Origin: Roseimaritima multifibrata
GTDB lineage: Bacteria > Planctomycetota > Planctomycetia > Pirellulales > Pirellulaceae
Assembly (NCBI RefSeq): GCF_007741495.1
Contig: NZ_CP036262.1
Coordinates: 6,820,001 to 6,884,000, forward strand
Length of the DNA stretch: 64,000 nt
Direction: 5' to 3'
Shown: one piece after another, positions 29,282 through 38,798 of the stretch
Layout of the letters: each line of letters starts with the position of its first letter
Numbering within the stretch: position 1 is the stretch's first letter
Made by a program: the position numbers and the translations under genes
Notes under the pieces: model-generated
What the model saw: only the letters and a program-made list of their open reading frames with translations
The model's database searches: none
Told to the model about the DNA's origin: nothing

Positions 29282-30598
29282 CTACTCGCCTTTCAATCGC
29301 TTGCGGATTTCGACTAGGCGGGTTTGCAGCTCGGCTTCGAAGCCTCGATCGGTTGGCTGGTAATACTCTTTGTCGACACCCAAATATTCTTGTGCGGCAA
29401 TCCCACCCTCGGCATTGTGAGCCAACTGATACCCCTTACCGTGCCCCAGATCTTTTGCTCCTGAATAATGAGCGTCACGAAGATGCATGGGGACGGGGAC
29501 GATCGAGCCATGCCGGACATCGGTGCGGGCAGCCCCGATAGCCGTTGTCGCCGCATTGCTCTTTGGCGCACAGGCAAGGTAAGCGACCGTTTGGCTAAGC
29601 GTTAACTGACACTCGGGAAGCCCGATAAACTCACAAGCCTGCATCGCACTTACCGCAACGGTCAGTGCGTTGGGATCGGCGTTGCCGATATCCTCGCTTG
29701 CCAAAATCACCAACCGTCGACAGATAAAGCGAATATCTTCGCCTCCTTCCAACATCCTAGCCAACCAGTACAAACCCGCATCGACATCGCTGCCACGGAT
29801 ACTCTTGATCAGGGCACTGGCCAGATCGTAGTGATCGTCACCGGTCCCGTCGTAGCCAACCTGCTTCTGCTGGACCGATTCACGGGCGAGCGACTCGGTT
29901 AACTGAACCGGTCCGTCCCCTCGATCGCTCAGCACGGCAATTTCCAACGCCGTCAGCGCACGCCTAGCATCCCCTTCACAGATTTTGGCGAGAAAATCGA
30001 TAGCCGCGTCTTCGACTTCGATGCGGATATGTCCCAGCCCCAATTCCTTGTCGGCGATCGCGCGTCGTAGCAAAGCGGCGATATCCTCCACCGATAATGG
30101 ATTCAATTGGAAAAGCTGACTACGACTGAGAAGGGCTGCGTTTACAGAGAAAAAGGGGTTACTGGTGGTCGCCCCGACCAGCGTAACAATTCCCGCTTCG
30201 ACATCCGGCAACAGGACATCCTGCTGTGATTTGGAGAACCGATGAATTTCGTCGACAAACAAGATCGGGCGCCCCGCACCGGTCGCGACCTGATCCTGAG
30301 CCCACTGCATCACTTCGCGAACTTCTTTGACTCCGCCGGTCACGGCACTGATCTGACGAAACCCACCATCGGTCTCGCTAGCCAATAGATTTGCGACGGT
30401 GGTCTTCCCGGTTCCCGGCGGCCCGAACAGAATGATCGATCCCAGTCGACCTGCATCGATCATTCGCCGAAGCAATTTGCCAGGCGCTAGAATATGTTGC
30501 TGACCAACCAGGTCCGCTAAACGCTTGGGCCGCATCCGGGCAGCCAACGGCATCGCATCGCGAAGATGATCCGCTTCGGAATCGGCAAACAGACTCAC
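29282..30598 (-). CDS. rarA: Replication-associated recombination protein A (RarA/MgsA)
   Basis: 438 residues from GTG 30598 (ATG 30631 would run into the divergent gene). AAA+ clamp-loader-like ATPase acting at stalled replication forks. The Walker A is 'FGPPGTGKTT', Walker B 'ILFVDEIHRF', sensor 1 'GATTSNPFF', and the C-terminal tetramerisation part includes 'GLPECQLTLSQTVAYLACAPKS' and 'YSGAKDLGHGKGYQLAHN'. The N-terminal 'PLAARMRPKRLADLVGQQH' is diagnostic. Divergent from a small membrane protein gene with 24 bp between starts. Confidence 0.95.
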   Translation of the reverse strand: MSLFADSEADHLRDAMPLAARMRPKRLADLVGQQHILAPGKLLRRMIDAGRLGSIILFGPPGTGKTTVANLLASETDGGFRQISAVTGGVKEVREVMQWAQDQVATGAGRPILFVDEIHRFSKSQQDVLLPDVEAGIVTLVGATTSNPFFSVNAALLSRSQLFQLNPLSVEDIAALLRRAIADKELGLGHIRIEVEDAAIDFLAKICEGDARRALTALEIAVLSDRGDGPVQLTESLARESVQQKQVGYDGTGDDHYDLASALIKSIRGSDVDAGLYWLARMLEGGEDIRFICRRLVILASEDIGNADPNALTVAVSAMQACEFIGLPECQLTLSQTVAYLACAPKSNAATTAIGAARTDVRHGSIVPVPMHLRDAHYSGAKDLGHGKGYQLAHNAEGGIAAQEYLGVDKEYYQPTDRGFEAELQTRLVEIRKRLKGE

Positions 30599-30622
30599 AA
30601 CAGTCCCAATATTCAAAACGAC

Positions 30623-31123
30623 ATGAAACAAATTCCTAACCCGCAGCCTAAACGGTATTCCCCCTTCCGTGTACTAGCCTCCAGACGCCGGCTGATTCTA
30701 GGGATCGCCCTGGTTTGGATGAGCATGTGGGTGTTTGATTGGAGCCGCGATTTTACCGAAAACCGAGCCTCCACCGACCCCGAATCCGATACCCCTGACC
30801 TTCGCCCTCTGCGGACGCCAGAGTCGGTCGAAAAGGTTGCTGAAAAAATCGAGCAATGGGTAACGGAACAACCGAACTGGGAACTCCAGTCGGTCGATGC
30901 CACTGCCGCCATCACCAAAATGCATCTGACCCGTCGGTCGCGGCTCTTTCGGTTCGTGGACGATGTCCATGTCACGATCCAGCGTCCAAACGACCGCGAA
31001 CGAACCGAAGTCTCCGCCGTCAGCCAATCGCGCGTCGGAAAAGGGGACCTAGGACAAAATCCGAGAAACCTTAAAAAGCTACTTGGCGATCTCCGGGCAC
31101 AACGGACGCAAGACCCGCAATAG
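30623..31123 (+). CDS. Small single-pass membrane protein, unknown
   Basis: 166 residues from ATG 30623. A basic N-terminus is followed by one transmembrane helix (about residues 26-42, 'LILGIALVWMSMWVFDW') and a periplasmic domain of about 120 residues with no motif I recognise ('WELQSVDATAAITKMHLTRR'). Divergent from rarA, and its end faces the zinc-ribbon gene across 19 bp. Confidence 0.65.
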   Translation: MKQIPNPQPKRYSPFRVLASRRRLILGIALVWMSMWVFDWSRDFTENRASTDPESDTPDLRPLRTPESVEKVAEKIEQWVTEQPNWELQSVDATAAITKMHLTRRSRLFRFVDDVHVTIQRPNDRERTEVSAVSQSRVGKGDLGQNPRNLKKLLGDLRAQRTQDPQ

Positions 31124-31142
31124 GCACAGCGATGTGGATCGC

Positions 31143-31778
31143 TCAATTCACCAGCGATTCGATGTCCTGCTGAAATTGTTCGTCCGAAATCACGCCACGT
31201 TCTTTCAGCGACTGCAGGACCTCTTGTTCCGTAGCCGACACCCCCGCTTCCACCGAAGCGACCAAGAATAAAGTTTGGATGGCCATCCTGAACTGCGACT
31301 CCGACCAGGTGTGATCGACACTGAGCAGATAATTGCGGATTCCAATTTTGTTCTGAAAAGCAATCGAGCAATATTCGCCCAAGCTTTCGCGGTCCAGCAG
31401 AATCCCCAGTCTTTCAGAAGCGATTTGCAACAGAGACGCGATCATCTGTTCGCTGATTTCCCCCTCAGCGATCGCCAAATGCACGGCCGCCTGCATCAGT
31501 TGCTCGCGGAAAACGGACTCCTCTTCGCCTTCGCTTGGCAAATTGGGAGCGGCATGTGAATCGGGACGCTGAAGCACTCGTTCGTCCCAAAACTGGCTGC
31601 ACTGCAAGCACTGAAGGACTCGCTGAGCCCCCCCGACGGGGACCACGGGAAGGAAATAGATCGTCAAATATGGACGCCGCGATCGAATCCGATAATTTTG
31701 CCAAGTCCTGCATTCAGGGCAGACAAAGTCACCTTTTTCCGCTGTTCGCGTCAAATTCATTGTCCCCACCACAATCAT
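31143..31778 (-). CDS. Zinc-ribbon plus TerB-like helical domain protein
   Basis: 211 residues from ATG 31778, chosen because 'MIVVGT' leads straight into the ribbon. Residues about 19-60 have 'VCPECRTWQNYRIR' and 'VLQCLQCSQFW', i.e. two CxxC knuckles around a hydrophobic strand pair ('YLTIYFLPVVPVGG'). The remaining 130 residues are helical and acidic ('AVHLAIAEGEISEQMIASLL', 'LFLVASVEAGVSATEQEVLQ'), similar to TerB-type domains that often sense metals or stress. The function is not known. Divergent from flgL. Confidence 0.65.
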   Translation of the reverse strand: MIVVGTMNLTRTAEKGDFVCPECRTWQNYRIRSRRPYLTIYFLPVVPVGGAQRVLQCLQCSQFWDERVLQRPDSHAAPNLPSEGEEESVFREQLMQAAVHLAIAEGEISEQMIASLLQIASERLGILLDRESLGEYCSIAFQNKIGIRNYLLSVDHTWSESQFRMAIQTLFLVASVEAGVSATEQEVLQSLKERGVISDEQFQQDIESLVN

Positions 31779-31894
31779 TGGCGGAGCCCCTGGAAATACC
31801 ATCGAAGAAAAACAATCAATCAAATGGGATAAAAAACCGAAACTTAGATAGACCTCTGTTCTTTCGTATCGACTGTACTGGTTAGCAGACCCTT

Positions 31895-33850
31895 ATGTCA
31901 GTGTTCCCTACTGCCGGAAGCCGAACCAGTGTGCCGCTGCAAAACCAGCGTCTACTGACTCAGTTGCATGCCGACCAAACGACAATCCAGTCCTATTATG
32001 ACCAGTTAAGCACCGGGCAGCGGATCCAGCGGATCGGCGAAGACCCGGCGGCGGCCAGTCGAGCCATTAGCTTGCAAAGTTCGATTCGCTACGGCGAACA
32101 ATTGGTCCGAAACGCGGATGAAACAACCGCATTTTACGCTTCGGCCGACCAAGCGTTAAGCGTGATCGATGACGCATTGATCGAATCACGCGGAGCCGCC
32201 GTCCAAGCGGCGTCCAATGTCCTCCCCGATGATGAACGGGAAGCGATCGCGATTGGAATCCGCCAGGCGATGGAACAGATCGTCAGCGCCGGCAATACCA
32301 CTTTCCGCGACCACCAAACACTCTCGGGGATCCTCCAAACAGGCCCCTCCCTGGTCGCGGAAGCGGGGACCGTCCTGTTCACAGGCACTCAGGCCACCGG
32401 CCAAACCAAGGCAAGTGGTAACGTGACCGTCCAGACAACGGTGGCGTTGCAGTCGGCGCTGGGGAACAGTGAACCATTGGTTCACGGCGAACCGCTGGAC
32501 ACCACCCTGACGGAAGCAACACGATTGATCGACACTCGAGGCGGACAAGGCATTCGCCCGGGGCCGCTCCGGATTTCCGACGGCACGAGCTGGCAAGAAG
32601 TCGACCTCAGCACCACCGCCACCATCGGCGACGTCAAGGATGTGCTTGAATCGATGGACCTGAATGGAAGGTCGCTGTCCGTAACGATCCAGAACGATAG
32701 CCTACGAATCGAATACCAAGACGGACTCGCGGGAACGCTGGCAATTTCGGACCCGCCCGGATCGAGCACAGCAGCCGACCTGAACATTGAAAACAAAGAC
32801 GGTTTTGATCCCCCGCCGCTTATTTCAGGCAAACTAACGCCCCAGGTGACCGCCGGAACAACCCTTGACCAGCTGAACGGTGGCGCCGGGATCGATGTTT
32901 CCGCAGGGATTCAAATCCAACAGGGCAATGAAACTTTTACGATTGACCTGAGCGATGCCGAAACGGTCGGGGATGTGATCATTGCGATCAACCGCAGCGG
33001 TGCCGATGTGCGGGCGGTTGTCGACCAGACGAACGGCCGAATCGACATCGAAGCCCTCCGCGCCGGCGTCGATTATTCGATCGGCGAGAATGGCGGGACC
33101 GCTGCAACGGCGCTTGGAATCCGCAGTGCAACGGCCGAAACCACGCTCGATTCACTCGGTCACGAGCGCGGGATCCTGAATCTTACCGACGCCCCGGAAC
33201 TGACCATCATCCGGCCCGACGGGACCGAACTGGAACTGGAATTTGAAGGCCTGGAAACGGTCCAGGATGTCCTCGACGCGATCAATGACCACCCCGACAA
33301 TCAAGATGTTCGCCGGGTCACTGCGTCCCTGAATTCGGTTGGGAACGGAATCGAATTGGTCGCGCCCCCCGATGCGAATCCGCTGACCGTGCGACAAGCC
33401 GAAGCGAGCAGTGCAGGAAACCGACTGGGGCTGATTCCCGAAGGCGAAAACGAAGCGGTCGGTTTCACCCAAAGCGGAACCGCCGTCTTTGTGGGCAGCG
33501 ATTATGCCCTCCGCGAACCCGGCGGCGCGATCGACTCTCTACTACGACTGGAACAAGCCGTTCGCGACGGCGACACGTACGAAATCGGCCGCCTTCAGGA
33601 ACAAGTCGATGACGCTTTAAAACAGGCGGTGACCTCTCGAGCCCGAGTCGGCATCTGGACTCAAAATATAGAAATCATGCGAAACAATGCATCGGACCAA
33701 GTGGTTTCCTTGAACGAGCAGCTATCGAACACGATCGATACCGACTTCGCGGACGTGATTGCCAACATGAATGCCAGCCAAACCGCACTGCAAGCGACCA
33801 TGCAGCTGATCGGGCAAACGTCGCAGTTATCCCTTTTGAATTATTTGTAA
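31895..33850 (+). CDS. flgL: Flagellar hook-filament junction protein FlgL, with inserted IN-motif domains
   Basis: 651 residues. The N-terminal 'SYYDQLSTGQRIQRIGEDPAAASRA' and the C-terminal 'DTDFADVIANMNASQTALQATMQLIGQTSQLSLL' are the paired helical D0/D1 regions of flagellin/FlgL. Typical FlgL is about 300-400 residues; the excess is a central beta-rich region (about 150-560) with repeated flagellin-hook-IN-like segments, e.g. 'TTLDQLNGGAGIDVS...TVGDVIIAIN' and 'TTLDSLGHERGILNL...TVQDVLDAIN'. The protein links the hook to the filament. It is followed by fliW and csrA, a conserved flagellar regulatory group. Confidence 0.88.
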   Translation: MSVFPTAGSRTSVPLQNQRLLTQLHADQTTIQSYYDQLSTGQRIQRIGEDPAAASRAISLQSSIRYGEQLVRNADETTAFYASADQALSVIDDALIESRGAAVQAASNVLPDDEREAIAIGIRQAMEQIVSAGNTTFRDHQTLSGILQTGPSLVAEAGTVLFTGTQATGQTKASGNVTVQTTVALQSALGNSEPLVHGEPLDTTLTEATRLIDTRGGQGIRPGPLRISDGTSWQEVDLSTTATIGDVKDVLESMDLNGRSLSVTIQNDSLRIEYQDGLAGTLAISDPPGSSTAADLNIENKDGFDPPPLISGKLTPQVTAGTTLDQLNGGAGIDVSAGIQIQQGNETFTIDLSDAETVGDVIIAINRSGADVRAVVDQTNGRIDIEALRAGVDYSIGENGGTAATALGIRSATAETTLDSLGHERGILNLTDAPELTIIRPDGTELELEFEGLETVQDVLDAINDHPDNQDVRRVTASLNSVGNGIELVAPPDANPLTVRQAEASSAGNRLGLIPEGENEAVGFTQSGTAVFVGSDYALREPGGAIDSLLRLEQAVRDGDTYEIGRLQEQVDDALKQAVTSRARVGIWTQNIEIMRNNASDQVVSLNEQLSNTIDTDFADVIANMNASQTALQATMQLIGQTSQLSLLNYL

Positions 33851-33956
33851 CGATTTTGTCGATTGAGACAGCCCTTTCTGCCGAAGAAAAAGAACAGCCC
33901 ATACTCTCTGATTGCCAGAGCGTTTCGGCACCCGCCTCTTTGAAGAGAATGCGACC

Positions 33957-34415
33957 ATGCGTATCGACACGACGCGATTCGGCAAACGAACACTGAACGA
34001 AGACCAATTGCTTCTGTTTCCACAGGGTTTAATTGGAATGGAGACGCTACGTCAGTGGACGTTGCTCCCCGATCCTGAAAACCCTGCGGTCGCTTGGCTT
34101 CAATCCGTCTCGCGTGGCGACCGAGCTCTGGCTCTGGTCAGTCCGCGTGCCTTCATGCCGACCTATAAAGTTCGCGTGGGCCAACGGGACCTGACACCGC
34201 TAAATCTGCGGCCAGGGGACCACACCTACGTCCTGAGCACGCTATCAGGGCATGTCGGCAATCTGACCACAAACCTTCGAGCCCCAATCATCGTCAATTT
34301 GACGCGGCGACTGGGATGCCAAGTCGTCACCAATGACGAAGCTCCACTAAGGTTTGCGTTACCGACGCAGCGTAGTTCGCTGGACCATTTGAAGAACCTC
34401 CGCACGGCGGCCTAA
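33957..34415 (+). CDS. fliW: Flagellar assembly factor FliW
   Basis: 152 residues from ATG 33957. FliW binds flagellin and the RNA-binding protein CsrA, releasing translational repression when flagellin is free. Family features are '[17 protein letters not shown]', '[10 protein letters not shown]', '[27 protein letters not shown]' and the end region '[17 protein letters not shown]'. A longer frame from 33912 lacks similarity at its start. Placed between flgL and csrA, as in many flagellated bacteria where the FliW-CsrA switch operates. Confidence 0.92.
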   Translation: MRIDTTRFGKRTLNEDQLLLFPQGLIGMETLRQWTLLPDPENPAVAWLQSVSRGDRALALVSPRAFMPTYKVRVGQRDLTPLNLRPGDHTYVLSTLSGHVGNLTTNLRAPIIVNLTRRLGCQVVTNDEAPLRFALPTQRSSLDHLKNLRTAA

Positions 34416-34650
34416 CCCGTCTGCGATAAACGAGATCGATGTAATCGGAACAACTGGTCCGAGGCGGAATGATCGGCGGAAGCCGCACCTTAGAAAGTGA
34501 TATCAACCCTCGCCCCATAACGTCCGATGATTCCCTTTGTCAGCCACTGGTTCCCTTTTGAATGATTCAAAAGGCCCACCCGAATTAAGCACCGGCCGAC
34601 ACCTTTGTATTAACGCCCCAAGCCACGCCCAACCTGTATTCGAGGGCAAT

Positions 34651-34878
34651 ATGCTGGTCCTGTCGCGACACCGTGATGAAAGCATCATGATCGGTGATGA
34701 CGTTGTTGTCACGATCGTTGACATTCGTGGCGACAAAGTTCGCTTGGGGATTGAAGCTCCACAAAGCATCCCCGTGCATCGCCAAGAAGTCTACGACGCA
34801 ATCCAACGCGAAAATCGCCGCGCCTCTCAAATGGGGCCCGGCGCAACCCGCGACGTTGGCGATACGCCACAAGAATAA
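34651..34878 (+). CDS. csrA: Translational regulator CsrA
   Basis: 75 residues from ATG 34651. CsrA dimers bind GGA motifs in mRNA leaders, commonly repressing flagellin translation, and are antagonised by FliW encoded just upstream. It begins with the family signature 'MLVLSRHRDESIMIGDDVVV' and continues 'RLGIEAPQSIPVHRQEVYDAI'. The last 20 residues (Gly/Pro/Asp rich) extend past the usual CsrA core. A strong hairpin terminator follows. Confidence 0.96.
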   Translation: MLVLSRHRDESIMIGDDVVVTIVDIRGDKVRLGIEAPQSIPVHRQEVYDAIQRENRRASQMGPGATRDVGDTPQE

Positions 34879-34902
34879 GCTTCATCATTTTTGATTTTTT
34901 TT

Positions 34903-34939
34903 AACGGCGTACGGCACAATTGTGTCGGACGCCGTTTTT
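34903..34939 (+). terminator. Rho-independent terminator after csrA
   Basis: AACGGCGT (34903-34910) pairs with ACGCCGTT (34929-34936), with a further self-complementary interior around CACAATTGTG, followed by a run of T. Confidence 0.85.
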
Positions 34940-35000
34940 CGTTGGAACCGAACATCAATGCCTAGCGTGACAGTCGGTCCCAAACAAAAGACGTCTCTGG

Positions 35001-36794
35001 CTAAACCAACAACCAGACCCAAGACCCCAGCAGCATGGCAACCACAACGGCGTCACCTGGGGTCACTTCTGCCGACTTTCGATGCGGTCGCAAATAGGTC
35101 AACAACTGGCCGGTTGGGCACCCGTAACGGCAATACGCCATCGGCTCGAACAAACTGATCACGATGGTCACGACGGCCAGCAAGATCCCGCCGCCTGCGC
35201 CGGTCCACCAGAGATAAGCATCAAACGGCTCCCACGCTGCAAGGTTGGTCTCCCAGCCGATCAATGTCACCACGTAGGCAGCCACCAACAGACTGACCGC
35301 AATGTATGGGCCTCGGAATCGTTTCAGAAAACGAGGGAGTTTGAACCGGCGAGGCAAACGCTGCTGGATCGCTCCGTGCGGACAGATCTGAGCGCAGTAA
35401 TAAGGCGTTTTTGATATCGCTGCTAAGCCTAACGAAACGACATAAACCGCAGCCAGACCGGGTGCCAGTCGCCAGGCAATCCCGCCAGAACTCCATCCCA
35501 TCACCAAGGCGATCGACAACAGATTACCGGTCAGCAAACCAAACCCAACGATAACAACTACCTGCCAGCCTAAGCGGACGATCCGGTTCCCGCGCAAACG
35601 GGATCGCGACAATCCAAACCCAAATACCAAAATGACGATACTGGCAATCGATTTTGCGGACCACTGGACTCGTGTCCGTTCGGCAAGCCGAAGCTCGGTC
35701 GCCCGCTGCTCTTCAATCTGTTGAAGTCGATTTTCAGCCGCAGCAATCACGGTTTCCGCAGCGGCCATGCTGGTCATCGTCGCTCCGGACACCCCTTCCA
35801 TCCCCAATTCACGCACATCCAGAACCGCCAGTTCTTCCCAGGTCTGATTGCGCAGTGGATCGAAATACCAGGGCTCGTCATCCATATAAGAAACGTAGGG
35901 CTGATTATCGAACGACGACCGAATCACGATCTGTTGCAGTCGCCCCTCCGGATCCAGGCCAAGCAATAATTCCGTCGGCCCCTGATACCCGTTTAAATGA
36001 TCTTCGTAAGGCCCCGTGCGGACCAACGTTCCCAGCCGCTCTCCCTCGCGATTCAGAACCGTCCGTTCCGCTTCACTGAATTCCGACGGCACCAATTTAG
36101 ATGCTTCAGGAAAAAACTTTTCGGCTTCGGCAAGCGTTAACGATTCAGGAAAGCGAGCCGAAACCGATATCGATTCGCCTCGACGAACGGCCACGGCATC
36201 TCGAATTGCCAAACTGGTTAACGTCGCCCCCGAAACCACATCGACGACCTGCCGGGACGAGGTCGGATCGGCGTCAAGAAACTGGTTGAAAAACGCCGGT
36301 TCTTCTTGGATAGCAAGAACATGATCGACCGTGTCCCAGCTCTTCTCTAACTCGACGCCGACGATCCGGTTCTCTCCATCCAGCCCCAGCAATAAATTGT
36401 TGGGACCTCGATAGCCGGTAATGTTTTCTGTCATTGGCATCGTCTGAAGAATCTTGCCGAGAGGTTCCCCCTGATCATCGACTACCACGCGGAATGCCCC
36501 ATTGGCATCATCCTGACTGACAGGTCCGCAGACGGCACGTTTACCAAACCATGCGGACAACGCCCCCGCCGAAGGCTTCGCCACCGCCGTCTCTTGAACT
36601 TGGCTTGCTTGGGCGTATCGCCGCTGCTGAGCGTACCGAAGCGTTGCCACCAACAGCATCAACAAAAACAAACGCAACCCATGCACTGCCACGGTTCGCC
36701 AGCGTCGACGTGCAGGCGGCAAACCTTCAGCCTGATGGTTCGTCGATCCGCTGGGCACATTCACAACAGGAAGGGCACGCTCTGGTTTGCTCAT
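35001..36794 (-). CDS. Double FMN-binding, NosR/NapH-like membrane redox protein
   Basis: 597 residues. After one transmembrane helix (about 36-53) come two periplasmic FMN-binding domains, each with the covalent flavinylation motif SGATxT: SGATLTS at 188-194 and SGATMTS at 336-342. The last third has several transmembrane helices and two cysteine clusters, 'YYCAQICPHGAIQQ' and 'MAYCRYGCPTGQL', the CxxxCP pattern of NosR/NapH-type proteins. It would pass electrons across the inner membrane to a periplasmic acceptor; the partner is not visible here. The usual family has one FMN domain, so the tandem pair is notable. Its ATG overlaps the PNP stop (ATGA). Confidence 0.82.
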   Translation of the reverse strand: MSKPERALPVVNVPSGSTNHQAEGLPPARRRWRTVAVHGLRLFLLMLLVATLRYAQQRRYAQASQVQETAVAKPSAGALSAWFGKRAVCGPVSQDDANGAFRVVVDDQGEPLGKILQTMPMTENITGYRGPNNLLLGLDGENRIVGVELEKSWDTVDHVLAIQEEPAFFNQFLDADPTSSRQVVDVVSGATLTSLAIRDAVAVRRGESISVSARFPESLTLAEAEKFFPEASKLVPSEFSEAERTVLNREGERLGTLVRTGPYEDHLNGYQGPTELLLGLDPEGRLQQIVIRSSFDNQPYVSYMDDEPWYFDPLRNQTWEELAVLDVRELGMEGVSGATMTSMAAAETVIAAAENRLQQIEEQRATELRLAERTRVQWSAKSIASIVILVFGFGLSRSRLRGNRIVRLGWQVVVIVGFGLLTGNLLSIALVMGWSSGGIAWRLAPGLAAVYVVSLGLAAISKTPYYCAQICPHGAIQQRLPRRFKLPRFLKRFRGPYIAVSLLVAAYVVTLIGWETNLAAWEPFDAYLWWTGAGGGILLAVVTIVISLFEPMAYCRYGCPTGQLLTYLRPHRKSAEVTPGDAVVVAMLLGSWVWLLV

Positions 36795-37684
36795 TTCCGA
36801 AGGACCGCTTGAACCATTTGCAGCATTCGCGGCTCGGCCTGTTGCCCCGCCGCCAAGACTTCTTCGTGATTCGCCTGCTGAGCCGTATCGGGGCTGGCCA
36901 CATTACTGACCATCGACAGGGCAAGCGTCGCCATCCCCATTCGGGCCGCCGCCAAAACTTCGGGAACGGTGCTCATCCCCACCACGTCGACCCCCATCCG
37001 GCGCATCATTCGGTACTCCGCCCGCGTTTCGTAATTCGGTCCCAGCACGGCTAAGTAGGTCCCGCACGTCGCCGAGAATCCTCCCTGGCGTGCTGCGGCA
37101 AGGGCTTTTTGGATCATCCCCTCATCGTAGACTTTTTTGCCTCGACCGATTGGAACCGGAGCCCGTGCAAAGGGATCGCTACCAAGCAGACGGGATTCAT
37201 CAGTAACTTGGTCGACTTCCGCCTGCGGTGAAAACCGCGCCAGCGGCGAACCGCTCATCCAGTCGATATGATCTTCAATCACCACGATATCGCCAACCTT
37301 TAACCCTGGGCGAACGCCCCCTGCAGCGTTGCTGGCGATCAAGCGTTCCGCCCCCAACCGCCGCATGACTTCCACGGGGAACACCACTTGACCGTTAGAC
37401 CAACCGCCGTACCGATGCAACCGACCGGCCATCACGACAACCGGTACGCCCCCCAACCAGCCTCGGACCAATTCGCCTTGATGCCCTGCGGCGGTCGTCT
37501 GGCCAAAACCGGGGATGTCAGCAAACCCGATCCGTACTGGTTCTTCGATTTTGTCGACAACGCCCCCGAGGCCGCTTCCCAGTACAATTGCAACTTCAGG
37601 GCGAGGCCCACCAACGGCTTCGATGGCGGCTAAAGCCTCCGATAAATGTCCCACAAACTGGCTTTCGGTCTCTAAGGTATGCAT
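36791..37684 (-). CDS. Purine nucleoside phosphorylase (class I, trimeric type)
   Basis: 297 residues. Cleaves purine nucleosides with phosphate to the free base and (deoxy)ribose-1-phosphate. Family motifs are 'VLGSGLGGVVDKIE' (phosphate loop), 'AGRLHRYGGWS', 'SNAAGGVRPGLKVGDIVVIEDHID', 'YLAVLGPNYETRAEYRMMR' and 'VGMSTVPEVLAAARMGM'. ATG 37684 is preferred over TTG 37693. The stop codon overlaps the FMN-binding gene's ATG, so the two are co-translated although no functional link is obvious. Confidence 0.94.
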   Translation of the reverse strand: MHTLETESQFVGHLSEALAAIEAVGGPRPEVAIVLGSGLGGVVDKIEEPVRIGFADIPGFGQTTAAGHQGELVRGWLGGVPVVVMAGRLHRYGGWSNGQVVFPVEVMRRLGAERLIASNAAGGVRPGLKVGDIVVIEDHIDWMSGSPLARFSPQAEVDQVTDESRLLGSDPFARAPVPIGRGKKVYDEGMIQKALAAARQGGFSATCGTYLAVLGPNYETRAEYRMMRRMGVDVVGMSTVPEVLAAARMGMATLALSMVSNVASPDTAQQANHEEVLAAGQQAEPRMLQMVQAVLRK

Positions 37685-37819
37685 CGTTGACAATCAAACA
37701 GTATCCGTTAACGTGCGGATCGACACGTCCGCCCTCACAAAAATAGCGCCCGACATCGCAGCTGAACAGGCCTTTCAATAGAATACAAGCAATGGGGCTG
37801 AACCGAAGGTACACGAAGC

Positions 37820-38470
37820 ATGCATGAGACAACTGGACCGGACGCACAGATCGTGGAACGAATCCGCCAAGGGGACACGCGAGCCTGGGAGGATCTAATC
37901 CACCGGTACGAGGGTCGCCTGTTGGCATTTGCCGAGAGCCGCGTAGGGAACCGTGCCGCCAGCGAGGATATCGTTCAAGATTCTTTTATTGGCTTTCTAA
38001 CCAGCTTGCCCAATTTTGACGGCCGTCGGCCTCTGGAAAGTTATCTCTTTTCGATTTGTGCCTACAAGTTGACCGACTACCTGCGCCGCGAAGGGCGCCG
38101 CCCTGCCCTGCGGCTTGATCGATTGACCAGCCAAGGCGACGGGGACTCAGTCGCTTGGCAATTGGAAGGGAACGCTCGCCCGGCCAGTTCCATCGCCCGC
38201 AGCGTCGAACGAAAAAACTTGGAAGAAGCCGCCGTCCGCGAAGCGATCGATGACCAGATTCAACGCTGGCAAGAACGAGGCGATTGGCAAAAACTGAAGT
38301 GCCTGGAAATGCTGTTCGTCCGCGGCGTCAGCAACAAAAAAGCAGCCGCCGAATTGCAGCTAAGCGAACAGCAAGTCGCCAACTACAAAAGCGATTTTCA
38401 AATTCGCATCCGAGCGATCATTCGACGCCAAGACCTCAGCGAAGATGTCTTTCCAGAACTGGATGCGTAA
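37820..38470 (+). CDS. RNA polymerase sigma-70 family (ECF-like) sigma factor
   Basis: 216 residues. Region 2 is seen in 'WEDLIHRYEGRLLAFAESRV' and 'ASEDIVQDSFIGFLTSLPNFDG', with 'LESYLFSICAYKLTDYLRREGR' as region 2.3-2.4. Region 4 (about residues 145-210) has 'SNKKAAAELQLSEQQVANYKSDFQIRI', a helix-turn-helix. No anti-sigma factor gene lies beside it, so its control is unknown. Divergent from PNP and convergent with the CobN-like gene. Confidence 0.85.
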   Translation: MHETTGPDAQIVERIRQGDTRAWEDLIHRYEGRLLAFAESRVGNRAASEDIVQDSFIGFLTSLPNFDGRRPLESYLFSICAYKLTDYLRREGRRPALRLDRLTSQGDGDSVAWQLEGNARPASSIARSVERKNLEEAAVREAIDDQIQRWQERGDWQKLKCLEMLFVRGVSNKKAAAELQLSEQQVANYKSDFQIRIRAIIRRQDLSEDVFPELDA

Positions 38471-38798
38471 GCCCACATCTTTCCCCGCCTGACACGCCCA
38501 AATCGTCATTATCGCATGCCAATGATTTAATGACTGGAGGACCGTATGTGATGCCACGATTTTTTAAAACGGCGAAAGCTCCCTCTCGCCGGTGAGCGTC
38601 ACCGCATAACCCGGAAAAGGCCTGCACCTATCGTTGACGCGATTGGTGGTGCTCGGCAACCCAGTCTTACTGCTTTCCCCTATTTCAGGATGAGAAGCGT
38701 TGATTCCGGACGCAACGCCCCCTCCCCCAAGGCCGACGCGCGGACGTGGAGGCTCGATTCTTCGCGACGATGGTTGTTACTGGCCGCTCTCCCAATGG
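38471..38798. other. Intergenic region between convergent genes
   Basis: 328 bp with no gene. Two small stem-loops, GCGTTG-N10-CAACGC near 38697 and GGCGA/TCGCC near 38571, could end transcription from either side; neither has a clear T-run. Confidence 0.5.
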
